A stretch of 64,000 nucleotides of DNA from Chaetomium olivaceum (GCA_039881045.1 JAYWVB010000033.1:62001-126000), one strand, 5' to 3'; counted from the stretch's first letter, positions 32,828 through 44,878 are shown. The notes: generated by a model not told the origin, from the sequence alone. Program-made: numbers and translations.

Positions 32828-35236
32828 ATGGCAGGTTCCATCTACCTCGACCATGCCGGGACTACCCCCTACCCCAAGTCCTTGATGGACAGGTTCGCAA
32901 AGGAGATGATCTCGAATCTCTTTGGAAACCCGCACTCTGCGTCGGCATCATCCCAGCTTTCAACCACACGAATAGAGGATATCCGTCTACGGGTGCTGCG
33001 GTTCTTCAATGCTGACCCCGCCGAGTTCGACCTCGTTTTCGTGGCGAATGCGACCGGTGGAATTAAGCTGGTTGCTGATGTCCTGAGGGCTGCTCCTGAT
33101 GGGTTTGACTATGCCTATCACCAAGCCAGTCACACCAGCCTCGTTGGCGTCAGAGAAGAGGCTCGAAATAGCCTCTGTCTCGACGACCGGGAGGTTGGTG
33201 ATTGGCTAGGTGGAAGCTGCCCTTTCGAAAATGAGAGCGGAGACCGCCCAGTTCTGTTTGCTTACCCGGCACAGTCCAACATGGATGGGCGACGGTACCC
33301 CCTAAGCTGGGCTGAGAGGATTCGTTGTGGAACGAGGAAGACATACACGCTGCTAGATGCAGCCGCGTTAGTCTGCTCCTCCCCACTCGACCTAAGCCAG
33401 GCCGATGCGGCTCCCGACTTCACCGTGCTCAGTTTCTACAAAATCTTTGGTTTCCCAGATCTGGGCGCACTGATTGTGAGGCGGGACGCAGAGGAGGCGT
33501 TTGACAAGAGGCGATACTTCGGCGGCGGCACGGTTGACATGGTGGTCTGCTTGAAAGAGCAGTGGCACGCACCAAAAGCCCAGTTCCTACACGAACGTCT
33601 CGAGGATGGAACATTACCTGTTCATAGCATCATCGCGCTGGATGCGGCGCTGGATGTGCACAATCACCTATTCGGCTCGATGCAGGATGTCGCATCCCAT
33701 ACGTCTTTTTTATCAGCAATGCTCTACGCAAAACTCGAATCGTTGAGGCACGGGAATGGCCAGCCAGTTTGTGTCATGTACTCACCGGGTCCAGAGACGG
33801 CGAACAACGGCCTCGGGAGTGGCCCGGTGGTTGCTTTCAACATACGCAATAGTCAGGGGGCATGGATAAGCTTGGCTGAGGTTGAGAAACTCGCCACCCT
33901 GAAAGGGTTCCATATTCGAACTGGCGGTGTCTGCAACCCCGGCGGCATCGCCTCGGCTCTGGGACTTGAACCGTGGGAAATGAAGCGAAACTTCAGCTCG
34001 GGTTTCCGCTGCGGGACCGACGTTGATATCATGGCTGGGAAGCCAACTGGCGTCATCCGGGCAAGTCTCGGTGCTATGAGTACCATCTCCGACGTGGACA
34101 GTTTCATCGACTTTATTGCTGAGTTCTACCGGGATACGTCGCTCTCCCAGGCCAGAACAGAACCGGTGCTGCAACCCCATGATCCGTCACGGCTTCGCAT
34201 TTACAGTATGTGTATTTACCCCATTAAGAGCTGTTGTGGGTTCCAGGTTCCCCCGGGTATCGACTGGGAAGTAAGGCCCGAAGGGCTTGCTTGGGATAGG
34301 GAATGGTGTCTGGTACACCAGGGCACCGGCCAGGCACTGAGCCAAAAACGGCATCCTAAGATGGCCCTCATACGGCCGTTGCTTGATTTCGAACGGGGGC
34401 AGCTGCGGGTCAGCTACGCAGGGGAGTTGCCAGCTCACCAAACCCGAGAAATCAGCATACCTCTCTCGAAAAACCCCTCTCTTTTTCGCACCTCATCTGC
34501 GCGCTCAAGGTCCTCCCGTGTGTGCGGAGAGGAAATTCAAGCGCAGACATACTCGTCCACTGCCATCAACAGCTTTTTCTCCGACGCCCTCGGTGTACCC
34601 TGTCTACTGGCGCGGTTCCCGGCGGGCGGTCACGGCAAGAGCATGCGGCACTCCAAGGCCCATCTCCAAAAACATCAACTTTCTCTCCTTCGGACAACCA
34701 GGCCCGCCCTCCCAGGTTCGTTTCCGCCGTCGCCCCCGGACTCGGACACGGAAAAGACGGTTTCCCGGCGGATTCTACTCTCGAACGAGAGTCCCATTCT
34801 CGCCATTACTCTCCCAAGCGTCACCGAACTCAACCGAGAAATGCAGTTGTCTAGGCCCGACTCCAAGGAGGTCTCGCCCGCCGTCTTCCGGGCCAATATA
34901 ATCATCGCCCCTTCCGACGCGGACGCCTTCTTGGCACCCTATGCCGAAGACTCTTGGTCAGGTATAAGAGTGGGCCCACAACAGCACGAGTTTGAGATGC
35001 TGGGTGCATGCAGGCGGTGTCACATGGTATGCATCAACCAGGAAACGGCAGAGAAGAGCGAGGAGCCGTTCGTGACGCTATCCAAGACACGGAGGTTTAA
35101 CGGGAAAGTGTTCTTCGGCGTGCACATGTGCTATAATCATGAGGATGAAGGAACATCAGAGTTAACGAAGGAGAGGCAGTTCCCGACGGTGAGGGTCGGG
35201 GACGTGGTTGTGCCGGAGTGGCAGAGGGGGGAGTAA
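32828..35236 (+). CDS. hxB: Molybdenum cofactor sulfurase
   Basis: This PLP-dependent enzyme transfers sulfur from cysteine to the Mo cofactor, activating xanthine dehydrogenase and aldehyde-oxidase-type enzymes; the Aspergillus gene is hxB. It is a single exon of 802 aa. The N-terminal class V aminotransferase/NifS-like domain starts YLDHAGTTPYPKSL. The PLP lysine lies in SFYKIFG (Lys205), and the acceptor Cys lies in HIRTGGVCNPGG. A beta-barrel (MOSC N) follows from LRIYSMCIYPIKSC. The C-terminal MOSC domain has FRANIIIAP, a CRRCHMVCINQET cysteine motif and FGVHM. Between the two MOSC halves lies a Ser/Pro-rich insertion (about residues 620-650) that looks disordered. No frame fault is seen. 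Confidence 0.95.
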   Translation: MAGSIYLDHAGTTPYPKSLMDRFAKEMISNLFGNPHSASASSQLSTTRIEDIRLRVLRFFNADPAEFDLVFVANATGGIKLVADVLRAAPDGFDYAYHQASHTSLVGVREEARNSLCLDDREVGDWLGGSCPFENESGDRPVLFAYPAQSNMDGRRYPLSWAERIRCGTRKTYTLLDAAALVCSSPLDLSQADAAPDFTVLSFYKIFGFPDLGALIVRRDAEEAFDKRRYFGGGTVDMVVCLKEQWHAPKAQFLHERLEDGTLPVHSIIALDAALDVHNHLFGSMQDVASHTSFLSAMLYAKLESLRHGNGQPVCVMYSPGPETANNGLGSGPVVAFNIRNSQGAWISLAEVEKLATLKGFHIRTGGVCNPGGIASALGLEPWEMKRNFSSGFRCGTDVDIMAGKPTGVIRASLGAMSTISDVDSFIDFIAEFYRDTSLSQARTEPVLQPHDPSRLRIYSMCIYPIKSCCGFQVPPGIDWEVRPEGLAWDREWCLVHQGTGQALSQKRHPKMALIRPLLDFERGQLRVSYAGELPAHQTREISIPLSKNPSLFRTSSARSRSSRVCGEEIQAQTYSSTAINSFFSDALGVPCLLARFPAGGHGKSMRHSKAHLQKHQLSLLRTTRPALPGSFPPSPPDSDTEKTVSRRILLSNESPILAITLPSVTELNREMQLSRPDSKEVSPAVFRANIIIAPSDADAFLAPYAEDSWSGIRVGPQQHEFEMLGACRRCHMVCINQETAEKSEEPFVTLSKTRRFNGKVFFGVHMCYNHEDEGTSELTKERQFPTVRVGDVVVPEWQRGE

Positions 35237-35713
35237 ACGGTCCGGAGGGAAGGCGATGAGAGGCCGATGACCGAGTCAGGTCTCGGCAGTGGTCATCGGG
35301 GCTTGGGGAAGACGTGGCAACTCGCGCTTAAAATGTAGTTAAGTGGGCTGTTTCACCAAGTATGCGAGTCCCCAACCCTCAAAACTGCATGACACACTAA
35401 CTAATAAGGCGACAGCATCAAATGAGCTGAACCCAACCAGTGAGTGGTGTTTGTCGAATCAATACAACTAAGTATGACTCTCGGCCACGGTAAACTCCGC
35501 CACTTCCAGCTAGTGCGGGCTGATCATTTACGGCACTTTAAATTTTCTTCGTCTCTTATTCAGCCTCGCTCCATTTCAATCATTTGTTTATTATCTGCCA
35601 AGCCAGGCGGTCTGTTTGGTCTTGTTTTGAGTGTTTCTGCAACCCTGACTCGACTTACAACCTTAATTGCTTCGTTATTTCCCCTTTTAGATACCATTAA
35701 AGTGGTGCCTCCG
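35237..35713. other. Intergenic region
   Basis: Between the sulfurase and the acyltransferase, both on the plus strand. A frame open upstream of 35714 could extend the acyltransferase from Met at 35444, but the extra residues show no family resemblance and the context looks like a leader. Confidence 0.4.
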
Positions 35714-37390
35714 ATGGCAATCCACCCTCTCGGATCCGCCTCCGGGTCCGAGTCAAGCCAAGAATCCTTCAACCTTGCCGTGTACCAGCAACAACAATAC
35801 AGGGCAGCATTCAACGCGGCGGTTGCAGCCGGCGAAGTCAAACCACTGGTCATCCCATGGTCCTTTGTTGGCAGCTTTTTCCTTCCGCTTCTTTACCTCA
35901 GCATCCCCCACACCAACCGGCCATGGCTGTACCGCATGCGCTGGCTTGTCGCCGCGGCAGTCGTCTACCTCAACGCCCGCCTTTTGCAGACTACCTCTGC
36001 CGTGAACGAGGCCGTGGCCTTTGCGGTTGGGCTACTGGCCGTCTGGGGGACGATTTCGGCGTTGAGGCTACTGATCTTTACTCGACCTCAATGGGAGGCG
36101 GCGAGGGTTGAACGGCGGCCAAGGCGGACTGAAAATGGTCTCAAAAGGGAAAAAGAGAAGCTAGTTCCCATGGTGCCGCCTGACGAGAGCGTTGCCGCCT
36201 CCCTTCCCTACAACGAGTACTTCTGGCAGCCCTTCCCGGCCACCGCATCCTACCTCACTCGTCTTGGCTGGACCGCTGACCTTCTCACCGCGTGCCGCGG
36301 TGCTGGATGGAACTTTTCCATCTCATCCATCCCCCACCCGCCTTTTCCCACCAAGCCGCTAAACGGTAGCGAGCTCGTTCAAATCGACCACATCCCCCTC
36401 ACCTCGCGCACCGGCACCCGCCGCTCGCAAACCTATTCCTACTTCCTCCGCACCCGCCTCCTCGAATTCGTCCTCTCCTACCTGACCATCGACATCCTAA
36501 CCAGCACCATGCGCCATGATCCCTACTTCGTCCTCGGCCCGGACTATGCCGCCCAGGGCCACCCCCTCCCGGCGCTGTATGCTCGCCTGCCCCTTCCGCA
36601 AGTCACCATCCCCGTGCTGCGCAACATCCCGGCACTCGCGGGCATTATGGCCGGCATGCACCTGTACCACTCGCTGCTGCAGCTGGCCATTGTCTTCCCG
36701 CTGCGCGGCCTGTTTGGCGTCCGCGCCGAGCTCTGGCAGCACCCGACCTTTTTTGGCGGGTTCGTGCCCTCGGTTCTGGACCGCGGTCTTGCGGGGTTCT
36801 GGGGCGGCTGGTGGCATCAGACTTTCCGCGCGGGCTTTGTCGCGCCCGTGCGGTGGTGGTTCTCGTCGGGGCGTAGTCGTCAGGAGGGCGCGGGGGGCAA
36901 CAACAAGAACAGCAACAATAACAAACCCCCAACCCACCCCATCCCCGAAACCTTCCTAGCCTTCCTCCTCAGCGGCATCCTCCACTCGGCAGGCGGCCAC
37001 ACCTCGGTCCCCTCCACCACGCAACCCTGGACCTCCGTCACCTTCTTCACCCTCCAAACGCTCGGCATCGCCCTGCAAACCGTCCTCCTCCCCACCACCC
37101 CTTCTAACTCCAAAAAGACCACGAGAAGAAGAGTCCTCAACCTCCTCTACACCCTCGTCTTCCTCCAGCTCACAGCCTGGGGCCTGGTCGACGACATGGG
37201 CCGGGCCGGGGTGTGGCTGTTCGAGCCCGTGCCCTTCTCGCCGGTGCGTGCGCTGGGGTTGGCGAAGGCGGTGTCGGTGTCGGTGGCGCCTGGGGATGAG
37301 CGCTGGTGGCGGTGGGATGGGGTGGCGTACGGGTTGAGGTGGTATGAGGGTAGGGCTGGGAGGTGGTGGGAGGCGGGTGTGGCTTTGTGA
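35714..37390 (+). CDS. Wax-synthase-like membrane acyltransferase
   Basis: A multi-pass membrane protein of the wax synthase/MBOAT-like group found in fungi, often near secondary-metabolite genes though not here. At least seven hydrophobic segments are visible, for example SFVGSFFLPLLYLSI, FAVGLLAVWGTISALRLLIF and FLAFLLSGILHSAGGH. The family signature WHQ occurs in FWGGWWHQTFRAGF, and a His near LLSGILHSAGGH matches the second conserved position of the fold. The substrate is unknown; members acylate alcohols or terpenoid hydroxyls. The start at 35714 (MAIHPLG) was preferred over 35444 because the region upstream is not family-like. A low-complexity NNKNSNNN stretch near 36900-36925 interrupts two helices. 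The predicted protein is 558 aa. Confidence 0.8.
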   Translation: MAIHPLGSASGSESSQESFNLAVYQQQQYRAAFNAAVAAGEVKPLVIPWSFVGSFFLPLLYLSIPHTNRPWLYRMRWLVAAAVVYLNARLLQTTSAVNEAVAFAVGLLAVWGTISALRLLIFTRPQWEAARVERRPRRTENGLKREKEKLVPMVPPDESVAASLPYNEYFWQPFPATASYLTRLGWTADLLTACRGAGWNFSISSIPHPPFPTKPLNGSELVQIDHIPLTSRTGTRRSQTYSYFLRTRLLEFVLSYLTIDILTSTMRHDPYFVLGPDYAAQGHPLPALYARLPLPQVTIPVLRNIPALAGIMAGMHLYHSLLQLAIVFPLRGLFGVRAELWQHPTFFGGFVPSVLDRGLAGFWGGWWHQTFRAGFVAPVRWWFSSGRSRQEGAGGNNKNSNNNKPPTHPIPETFLAFLLSGILHSAGGHTSVPSTTQPWTSVTFFTLQTLGIALQTVLLPTTPSNSKKTTRRRVLNLLYTLVFLQLTAWGLVDDMGRAGVWLFEPVPFSPVRALGLAKAVSVSVAPGDERWWRWDGVAYGLRWYEGRAGRWWEAGVAL

Positions 37391-38128
37391 GCTTTCTTCT
37401 TCTATGTATGTACATGTATGTACATCCTTTTGAGGGGTGTGGGTGTGTTGTGAGTGTGTTGTTTAGAGAGCGGTGGGGGGGTGGGGGTTCTTGGTCTTGG
37501 AAAGTTGCTTGCTATACTGAATGGGTAAACTTGTTTAGATAAGATGGACTAGATTCGGGTAGAGTTGGAGGTAAAGGCAACTGGAGTTGGTGCATGGAAG
37601 CATGTAAATAAAGCGTTGGATATACCGTGGCGCTGTTTACTTCGTACTAGCATACATGCAACTAGGACCTGAGAGTGTAAGGAAGGGCCCGGGGAGATAC
37701 ATTACGCAGGCCAGTAATTAGCAAGTCGCCATAAAAACGAAGATACATCACCAAGATGGACTTTCGGGTAGTCAAGGCATCGCCTTTAGCATCAAGGCCC
37801 AACCTTGCACACAATCAACCGAGCTGGCGGCAATTTCACCTCTCTTGTCTCTATGACCTCGGATCACGATAGAACCCCCGCCCCCTTTCCCCATTCCCCA
37901 AAGACAGAACTCGTTGATCTCGGCCAGATATCAAAACAGACAATTAACACTCTATACCTGGATCCCAGATATGCATTCCCTTATAACACACACTCGGCAA
38001 ACAATTGCGTCCCGCTATCCACGACGGTCTTTTCACAACCCTAGATCAACTACACCAACCGCACAACACCCACACGAGGCAACATTAGACACACCCCCTC
38101 AAGCCAAGACCGGAAAGACACATCACCC
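37391..38128. other. Intergenic region between convergent genes
   Basis: The acyltransferase and the Zn cluster gene converge here. It contains ATGTATGTACATGTATGTACATCC near 37402-37426, a short repeat of the kind found in fungal 3' ends. No gene is seen. Confidence 0.5.
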
Positions 38129-41100
38129 TTACCACGAGCCCATCCCGTTCTCAAGAAAGGTATCAAAACTCAGCTGGCCCGTCTGCGGATCCGTCGGGAA
38201 CAGTTCATTGAGAGCCTCCTGTAACGTCATATTAGTTTTCTTTTTCTCGCCACGCCACATATGCCTCCCCGCACGCAACCCAAGCGACAAGTGAAGAAAA
38301 GGGAACTCACCCAGTCAAGATCCTGCATCACATTCATTACCGGCGGTTGCCCCAACGGGTGCCCCGCGGGCCCGGCAAAGCTTCCGTGGCGCTGCTGGCC
38401 GGCTACACTCCCGCCGTCGCTGCTATTTTCGGGGCTCCCGGCGCCGGCGTTCTGCGGCGGTAGGCCCCAGAGAGCCTCGCCGTTTGTCACGCCCGTGAAG
38501 ACCATTTGATGATGATTCGGGGGCGGAAAGTCTAGCAACTGATGGTGTTGGTGTTGGTGCTGGCGATGGTGCTGGTGTTGTTGACTCTGATGCTGGTGTT
38601 GGTGTTGCTGGTGTTGCTGGTATTGATGCTGATGCTGATGCTGATATTGGTGCTGACGCTGCTCTTGCAGCTGTGGCTGAGGCGGGAGCATCATGCCCAT
38701 GGAAAACGAAGAAGGCGGCAACGTATTAGGAGCAAAGTTGTTGTTCATGGGCCCGGGCAAGGGCGACGGCGACGGAGGAGGACAGGCCATGTGTTCTGTC
38801 TTGAGAACGGGAGGGGTTCCAGCCGTTGGATGGTGAGGTTGCGACGTGGGTGCGTATGGTTGCCCCTGGGATCGTGTTTGAAGAGGGGGCTGATCAGGGA
38901 GTGGCGGTGGCGGCGGCGGAGATTCTTTGACGGCCTGCTTTCCGGGCACTGCCCTGTTAATGGTAGTCGGGGCGCGGACCTTGCGGAGGTTCATGTAGAG
39001 GTTCGTCTTGCTCATGATCTCAGTCAATATCTGCAAGCTCTTTTGCTCCCGCGGCACATTTGGATCAAGCTGAAAAACCCAGTCAAGGCAGGGCCATATG
39101 CGTTCGGCTGCCCGGTGGTTCGGCCGGTAGAATACTTCAGTCGCCAGCAGCAGGGCGATCTGATACTGTTGATAGGCTCCAAGATACCATGCCCAGTCTC
39201 GAAACATGGGGTTTGTCTCCAGGCGGATAGCAATCTCAATGATCATGACACCGCTGGTGACCAGCAAACCGCTCAGCTTCTCAGGTAGAGGATCTGCCGT
39301 GTTGGAGTGATACGGGTGCAGCACCATGACATGGAGCCGGAAGATCAGCAGCTCCATGACAAGCCTGGCGTACATTTGTATTGGTACCCGGTCGTCAAGT
39401 TGCCGGCTGTACTTTTCTAGCATCCGCTTCCGGAAGTTCTCAACCCTGGTGAGCATGGCAGTCAAAGTCGTCTTTCGGATTTCCAGCTTGCGCCGGTCTG
39501 TCCAGATGTTGCGCATCATCTCGTTGATCTCTGACCGCATGATGGGCAGGAGCATCGAGGTCCACGCTTCTGCCGGCGCTGGCCAGGCCGTTGTCTGCGG
39601 GGTCAGCTGGTCCTCATCACAGTTAAAGGGCATCTTGGTATCGTAGTCTTCGCGCCGTATCGCCGGCTTCGGCCCCTGGGCCTCGCATGTGCGGACATCA
39701 AGGAAACACAGCTGGTGCCAAACTAGCCTTCTAACCTGCGTCTCCAGGGGGGTGAGACCGTATGCTGAGCCATCGCGGTGAAGGCCCATACACTCGGCCA
39801 CTCGGACAGCGGCGCCGACTAGGACGGAATGAGCCCTGGAGATCTCATCCCGGCAGAGTGGAAGCTGGTGGGTGTTAGCCTGCTCCGGAGACTGTTCGCC
39901 GCAAAACTCACCAGATACATGACAAAGGCCTGCAGAGTCTCGAACCTAGTCGTGCTCAGGAAATTGGCCTTGCTCAGCGCGGTCTCGGTGCCAATCTTCA
40001 TGTGCAGTACAAGCTGGGCTTTGCTGCAGTCCTGATCGCGACAAAAGCTGTCGTCCACACTAACAGCAGCGCTAAACCATGCCGCAAACACAACTGCCTG
40101 TACAGAAGTACGAGGCTCAATTCCCTGCCTAACTTCTTCCCAGAACGACGTATAAATTCCTTCAAACGAGGATCGGTGGACGCATCGTGCGATAGGGTGA
40201 ACGGCATCAAGATAGCGGTGCATCAACCGGTGGCCCAACTCGATCGGCGGCAGCAGGCTAAGCAAAGTCGGCGACTCGGCGAATTGGCCAAAAAAGAAAC
40301 CACTAGTGGGAGCAAGATACGAATCTCCAGGCTTGAGGAAGTCTGGGATGTCAGTGGCATCTTGCAGTCCGCCGCTGGTCACAAAGGCGCTCTGCGTGCC
40401 ATACACTTGGCTCTGGGTATCGGCAATCCCGGCTTGGATCTAGGCGGCGTCAGCGAGGCAGGATGGGTGGGGAGACCTCTGTGTGTCATAACGCGTACCT
40501 CTTCCGATATTCGAGGCCTGTTCAGCCCGCCAATCCGCTCTGTTATCCTCATCTTTCCAACGCGGATACCGAGGTCGATGAGATCGTCGGTTCCGTTGCC
40601 GTCGGAATAGTCGTCGTAGGTCAGGTCGAGAGCCACCATCGGGGTAATCTGCAGCTCGCGCTCTTCGCCGAGGTCGTTCTCGATGTCGTCTGCTACAAAC
40701 CGTTGGTGATTTGGGTGGGTGCCGTCACCGGGGCTACCGCTGCGGCGGCGGCGGGAGGTTGCTCCCTTGGCCACATCACGCTCTAACTGCCTTTCGAGTG
40801 AGCCAACCTTTTCCTTGATCTCGGTCAAGCGTTGCTGACTGGCCTCATCAAGATTGGGGCCCAGATAGACACATTCCCTCTGAAACCGTTTGCAGTTGTG
40901 GCACGGGTGCTTCTTTTCGCACTTGAGCTTGCGCCGCCGACATTCGAGACAGGAGGTAATCATACGCATTCGGCGGCGAATCGGCTTCTGGGAGACAGAA
41001 GCGGCGGCGGTCGCTGGTGGGGGCCCAGGTACAAGAACATGCGCGTCCTCCTCGCCGTTATGTAGCGTACTAGAAGTTTCATCTGCTTCTCCCGGTGCAT

Positions 41101-41350
41101 TTTCCATCGCATTGGATGTGCATGTAGAGGACGGCGCTGTTGTGGCTAGACTCTGCCTTCGCATCCCAGACGAGTTCGAGTCAAGCATGATAGATTCCCT
41201 ACCACCACTAGGGCCATGAGGTGTCAGATTTGCGCGATGTGGCAAGGCGGTGCCGTAAGTGCCCTGGCCTTGTCGGAGCGGCACCGAGTGTATTGGATGA
41301 GACCAGTAGTGGGCGGGCATCATATCTGGGATAAGGTTGTTGGTAACCAT
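38129..41350 (-). CDS. Zn(II)2Cys6 transcription factor with fungal-specific TF domain
   Basis: The exons are 41350-40499, 40439-39912, 39843-38311 and 38218-38129, all in phase, for 1000 aa. The Zn cluster has C-x2-C-x6-C-x5-C-x2-C-x6-C spacing (residues about 134-160, from CLECRRRKLKC) and is followed by a basic and coiled linker. The middle homology region is recognisable from EDAVHPIARCVHRSSFE-type sequence through AECMGLHRDG. The C-terminal 300 residues hold Pro and Gln/His runs (repeats of QHQYQHQ) and end LSFDTFLENGMGSW. The first intron (GTACGC...CTAG) and the others (GTGAGT) are well formed. Met at 41350 is the first ATG in frame; the codon two before it is GTG. It is probably a nuclear regulator; no target is inferable from the neighbours. 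Confidence 0.92.
38540..38680. repeat. Gln/His-coding low-complexity tract
   Basis: TGGTGTTGGTGCTGATG-type repeats encode a run of alternating Gln and His in the transcription factor tail. Length is likely variable. Confidence 0.8.
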
Positions 41351-44300
41351 GGCCACAGTCGAGGAGATGTAGATGTAGACAAGCAGACAATTCCGTAGGG
41401 GTAAATGCTAGGTATTATTAAAAAAGAAACAGGTGGGAAAGGAGGCGAACGAGCGTACGGGGTGCGCGGCCAGAGGGGTCTCGGGGGGAAACACCCAAGC
41501 GTGTGTTTGTGAAAGTTAAGGCATGAGAAATATCAAAGTAGATAATGTCGAGTGCCAGTGTTTGTTGACGTAGAAGTGAAAGCGGTGGAGGTCGAGGTGA
41601 CGGGTAAAACGAAGGACTCGGGTGGTTGGAAGCAGGGGTGATGCTCCAAACTTAAATAGATTGGCGTGCGGGTGCTTGGAGTTGCGGCTTGTCTGTTGCG
41701 TGCAGCCAAGGTGCAGCAGATAGCGCAGGCCTGTGCCGGCTCTGGTCCACTGTCTGCTGTCCGCTGTCCGCTGTCCGCTGCTTGGTGTCGGCTTGTTGCA
41801 ACCCGGGGACACTCGACATCGGGTGAGCGTGTTGCCTAGTCTAGTGACTCCGGCCAGTTCAGTCCAGGCAAGCCGACGCGGCCCGTCTCCAAAAGGAGAC
41901 TCAACGCTGCATGGCGTTCATCTCCACCTCGGCTCGATAGTTGGCTGTCCCCGGTGCATGTAGATGGCAGATGTCGGTCTAATTTGACAGCCGCATGGCC
42001 CCGTGAGGGTGTCGGGCTTTATTCCATTCTTAGGAACACGAGGCAGCCGGGGTTCTGTGGCCTGTGTTCCGTGCTCTAGACTTTGTCTAGGTGCCCGGGG
42101 AGAGGAAGGGGGGGAGCTTCCGCTATTCTGAGCAACCTGGAACGTGGGCCGGGCCACCTCCATGTCGAGTCGAGACCATGCATCAGATTTTTATGGCTGA
42201 TGCACTAAGGTAACTGAGGTAAGGCACCTCGCCGTTTTTTTTTTTTTTTTGGCGTGCGACGCTCACTGCGGCCGGCACTAGTACATCCATACCTTCCATA
42301 CCATAACAGTTTGCACTCAGGGACCAGTTTGGGAAGGGGCGATTCTCGGTGGCCCGCTGTTCAGATCCCATATCCTTGCCCGGTTACAGGGAGTTCTTTC
42401 CTGTGGTGGTAGCGGACAGCCCGTCGACCACCTCCCACCTCACTTACGGTACGAGAGTACTTTGTACCTCCCCCCTAATACCCGACGCAGATCGTCCCGG
42501 GCTGCAGAAGGTGAGCTCGGTATCCGGGTCAGGGATGCTTCGGTTACGACTCGTTCCCGACCCCACACACACTTCGAGCATGTACCTACCTAATTCTCGA
42601 TCCTACTCTGCACGCGTGGGATGGGAGGGGTAGAGGGGAGGCGACTTTCCAGGTTTCAACGTCTCAGAGCCTCTTCCATCTCGCCGGGTGCCTTTTGAAA
42701 CCCTATGGCGCCATTGGCTAAAACACGCAGCCGTCGACTTTCGGGCTGGTCCGAGACTGGGCCGGTTCCTACCTAAGGTACCTCGTGGTTGACGCGGGTA
42801 ATATTCACGCAAGCTTCCCCTCCCACACCTTCCATTCCCTTCCGCCTCGACCACATTCCAGCGTCGACGTTTGTCGTGTCAGATAAATGTGTCTTGCTTT
42901 GCGCTTTTCCAGCGTCCTGACCCACCCGGGCTCTAAACTCCCGCTCGCTGCCGGACTGTGCGAGACAATCCCGAGATGGCCTGTTCCGCTATCTCCCGTC
43001 CATTTCACTTTTTCTCCCTCTCTTGGGGCGAACTTTTCTTGGGGATAACTAGGTAAACATGGGACGGGACAAGTAAGAAAGGGATTTTAAAGATATTAGT
43101 TTTGAAAATCTTCCATGATCCCAAGTTTAGTTCAAGCTCCGAGTCCGTCTCTTCAACTGGCACGTTGACAAACCCCACCCCGCATTCACGCTAAGGGCTT
43201 TCCAGCCTAGCGTCGTAGATCAGCCGACCCTAGCAGCTTGGTTATTTTGTGGAGGCGTTCGAATTTCTGGTTGAGCAAAAGCTTGGCTCTGACCACAGCT
43301 CGATAGCATCTTGTTGAACCTCGAGATTAAAAAAGCCACCATCCGACGAGCCCACCCCAGCTCATCAGAGTCGGCCCGCGACGAGTCTGCAGCAGCAAGC
43401 AGTCAGCGCCCGCGCCGTCTCCGACCCCGACGCGACGCAAACTGAGACAGGGACCCCCGTAGTTACCCTTTTTCTCACATGCACGGGGGGGAGGAATGTC
43501 GAGGAAGGATCCAGAATTGGAACGCGAGCTGGGATGATTGGTAATGTGTCGCGCACGCGCACCGACATGACGCCGTACTATCAGTGGTGTTGATCCTCGG
43601 GGTTGAAAGGGGGGGGGGGGGGGGGTAAGAGGGTCGCTGCAGCATCGAGATTAGGTCCATCGGGGAGATCGAGTGTCGAGCGTCCAAAGTGAAACAAACC
43701 TTCGCTCACTTCCCCCCCCCGGCTCCCGTCAGGGGAGGCAGCCTGCCGTTCCAGACCGTCCAAGACACCCCGCTGACACGAGCTGTGGCAACCGCAAGGC
43801 TAAGCCGGACGCCACTGGAAGCAGAAAAAAAAAAAAGAAGGCTGTTGAGGGTGCGGGGGGGGGGGGGGCGGAGGGGGGAAAGGGAAGCGGCGCCGGGGAA
43901 GACGGGATGGTAGCCCGTTCCCGCACTAAGGCACCAGCCCTCATCCCTCTTCACCACCGTCATCCGTCCACCCACACTCAGGCTCTCTCAGCATGCGCAT
44001 CCCCACCCACGCGCACTCGCGCATCCCCTTATCCGACACCACGCATCCGGGTAAGACATGGCGCGCCCGCGCGCGCGTGTGTGTGTGTTTGGTGTGAGTG
44101 CGTGTGAGTAAAACGCGCACACACGCCAGCCATCATGTATGTACCAGTCCAGTGTCCTATGTGCTAGTACGGTACATACCGAACCGAACGAGGAGTATGA
44201 CTGGGTGGCTCTCCCTTCAGGCCATTTCATCCCCCGTCAACCCCTTCTTCCCCTTCTTCCTCCCCTCCGCTCTCCCCGCGGCCCTAACCCGGCTGCCCCA

Positions 44301-44878
44301 CCTCGATCTAGGCATGCTGTGGGACGTCAAGTCAGTGTTGCTGCGCGCCCTCTGTGCGACCATGACGGGCAAGCCCGGGGGGAGGGCCTGGCCTACCTGC
44401 CCGTGTGGGTCTGTAGTCATGTCAGGTGGGCGGGTGGTGATGGGGAGCAAGAATTGACGAAGGGAGTATCAGGAAGGAGGGAGGGGATGGTTGGTTTGAG
44501 TGTAATTGGTGTTGGTGTTGGTTGGGATGTGGGATCATGAATGTTTAGGTAACATGTTATTGGTGATTGTTATTGGTGATTGTTATTGGTAGTGGCATGG
44601 GCACTGGCATGATCTGCCTTGATTGCTATCTTGCGCCTCTCCTCACGTGGAATGACGTGCGTAACAATGCATCGTTCTGAGCGGGAAGACAGGTTCCGGA
44701 ACTAGCTAGCTCTCTCGGCTCTCTCGGACAAGGGTGACGAGGCTAGACGGTTGGAAACGGTTTGTATGACTCTATTTTCAGTATCGAAGGGATAACTCTC
44801 TCGCGAGTCTTGTAGCGAGACGCGGCCCCGTGCCGCCCCATGTTTGATGTCTTTCTGTCTTCCTCTACGCAGACCCGT
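41351..44878. other. Long intergenic region with homopolymers
   Basis: About 3.5 kb between two minus-strand genes, so it holds the transcription factor promoter and the 3' flank of the next gene. It contains long homopolymers (T16 at 42235-42250, G17 at 43609-43625, A12 at 43825-43836, G14 at 43855-43868) and a short GT tract near 44080. Tandem GTCCGCT words occur at about 41757-41780. Open frames here (for example 44098-44457) have no recognisable protein character. Confidence 0.5.
43609..43625. repeat. G17 homopolymer
   Basis: A run of 17 G. A G14 run follows at 43855-43868, and an A12 run lies at 43825-43836. Such tracts are prone to length error in sequencing. Confidence 0.9.

Noticed and set aside
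35444..35713. Extended N-terminus of the acyltransferase
   Set aside because: In frame, but it lacks family resemblance and has leader-like composition.
44098..44457. Plus-strand frame of 119 codons with a hydrophobic N-terminal part
   Set aside because: No signal peptide pattern, and the strand and position fit a promoter region; unsupported as a gene.
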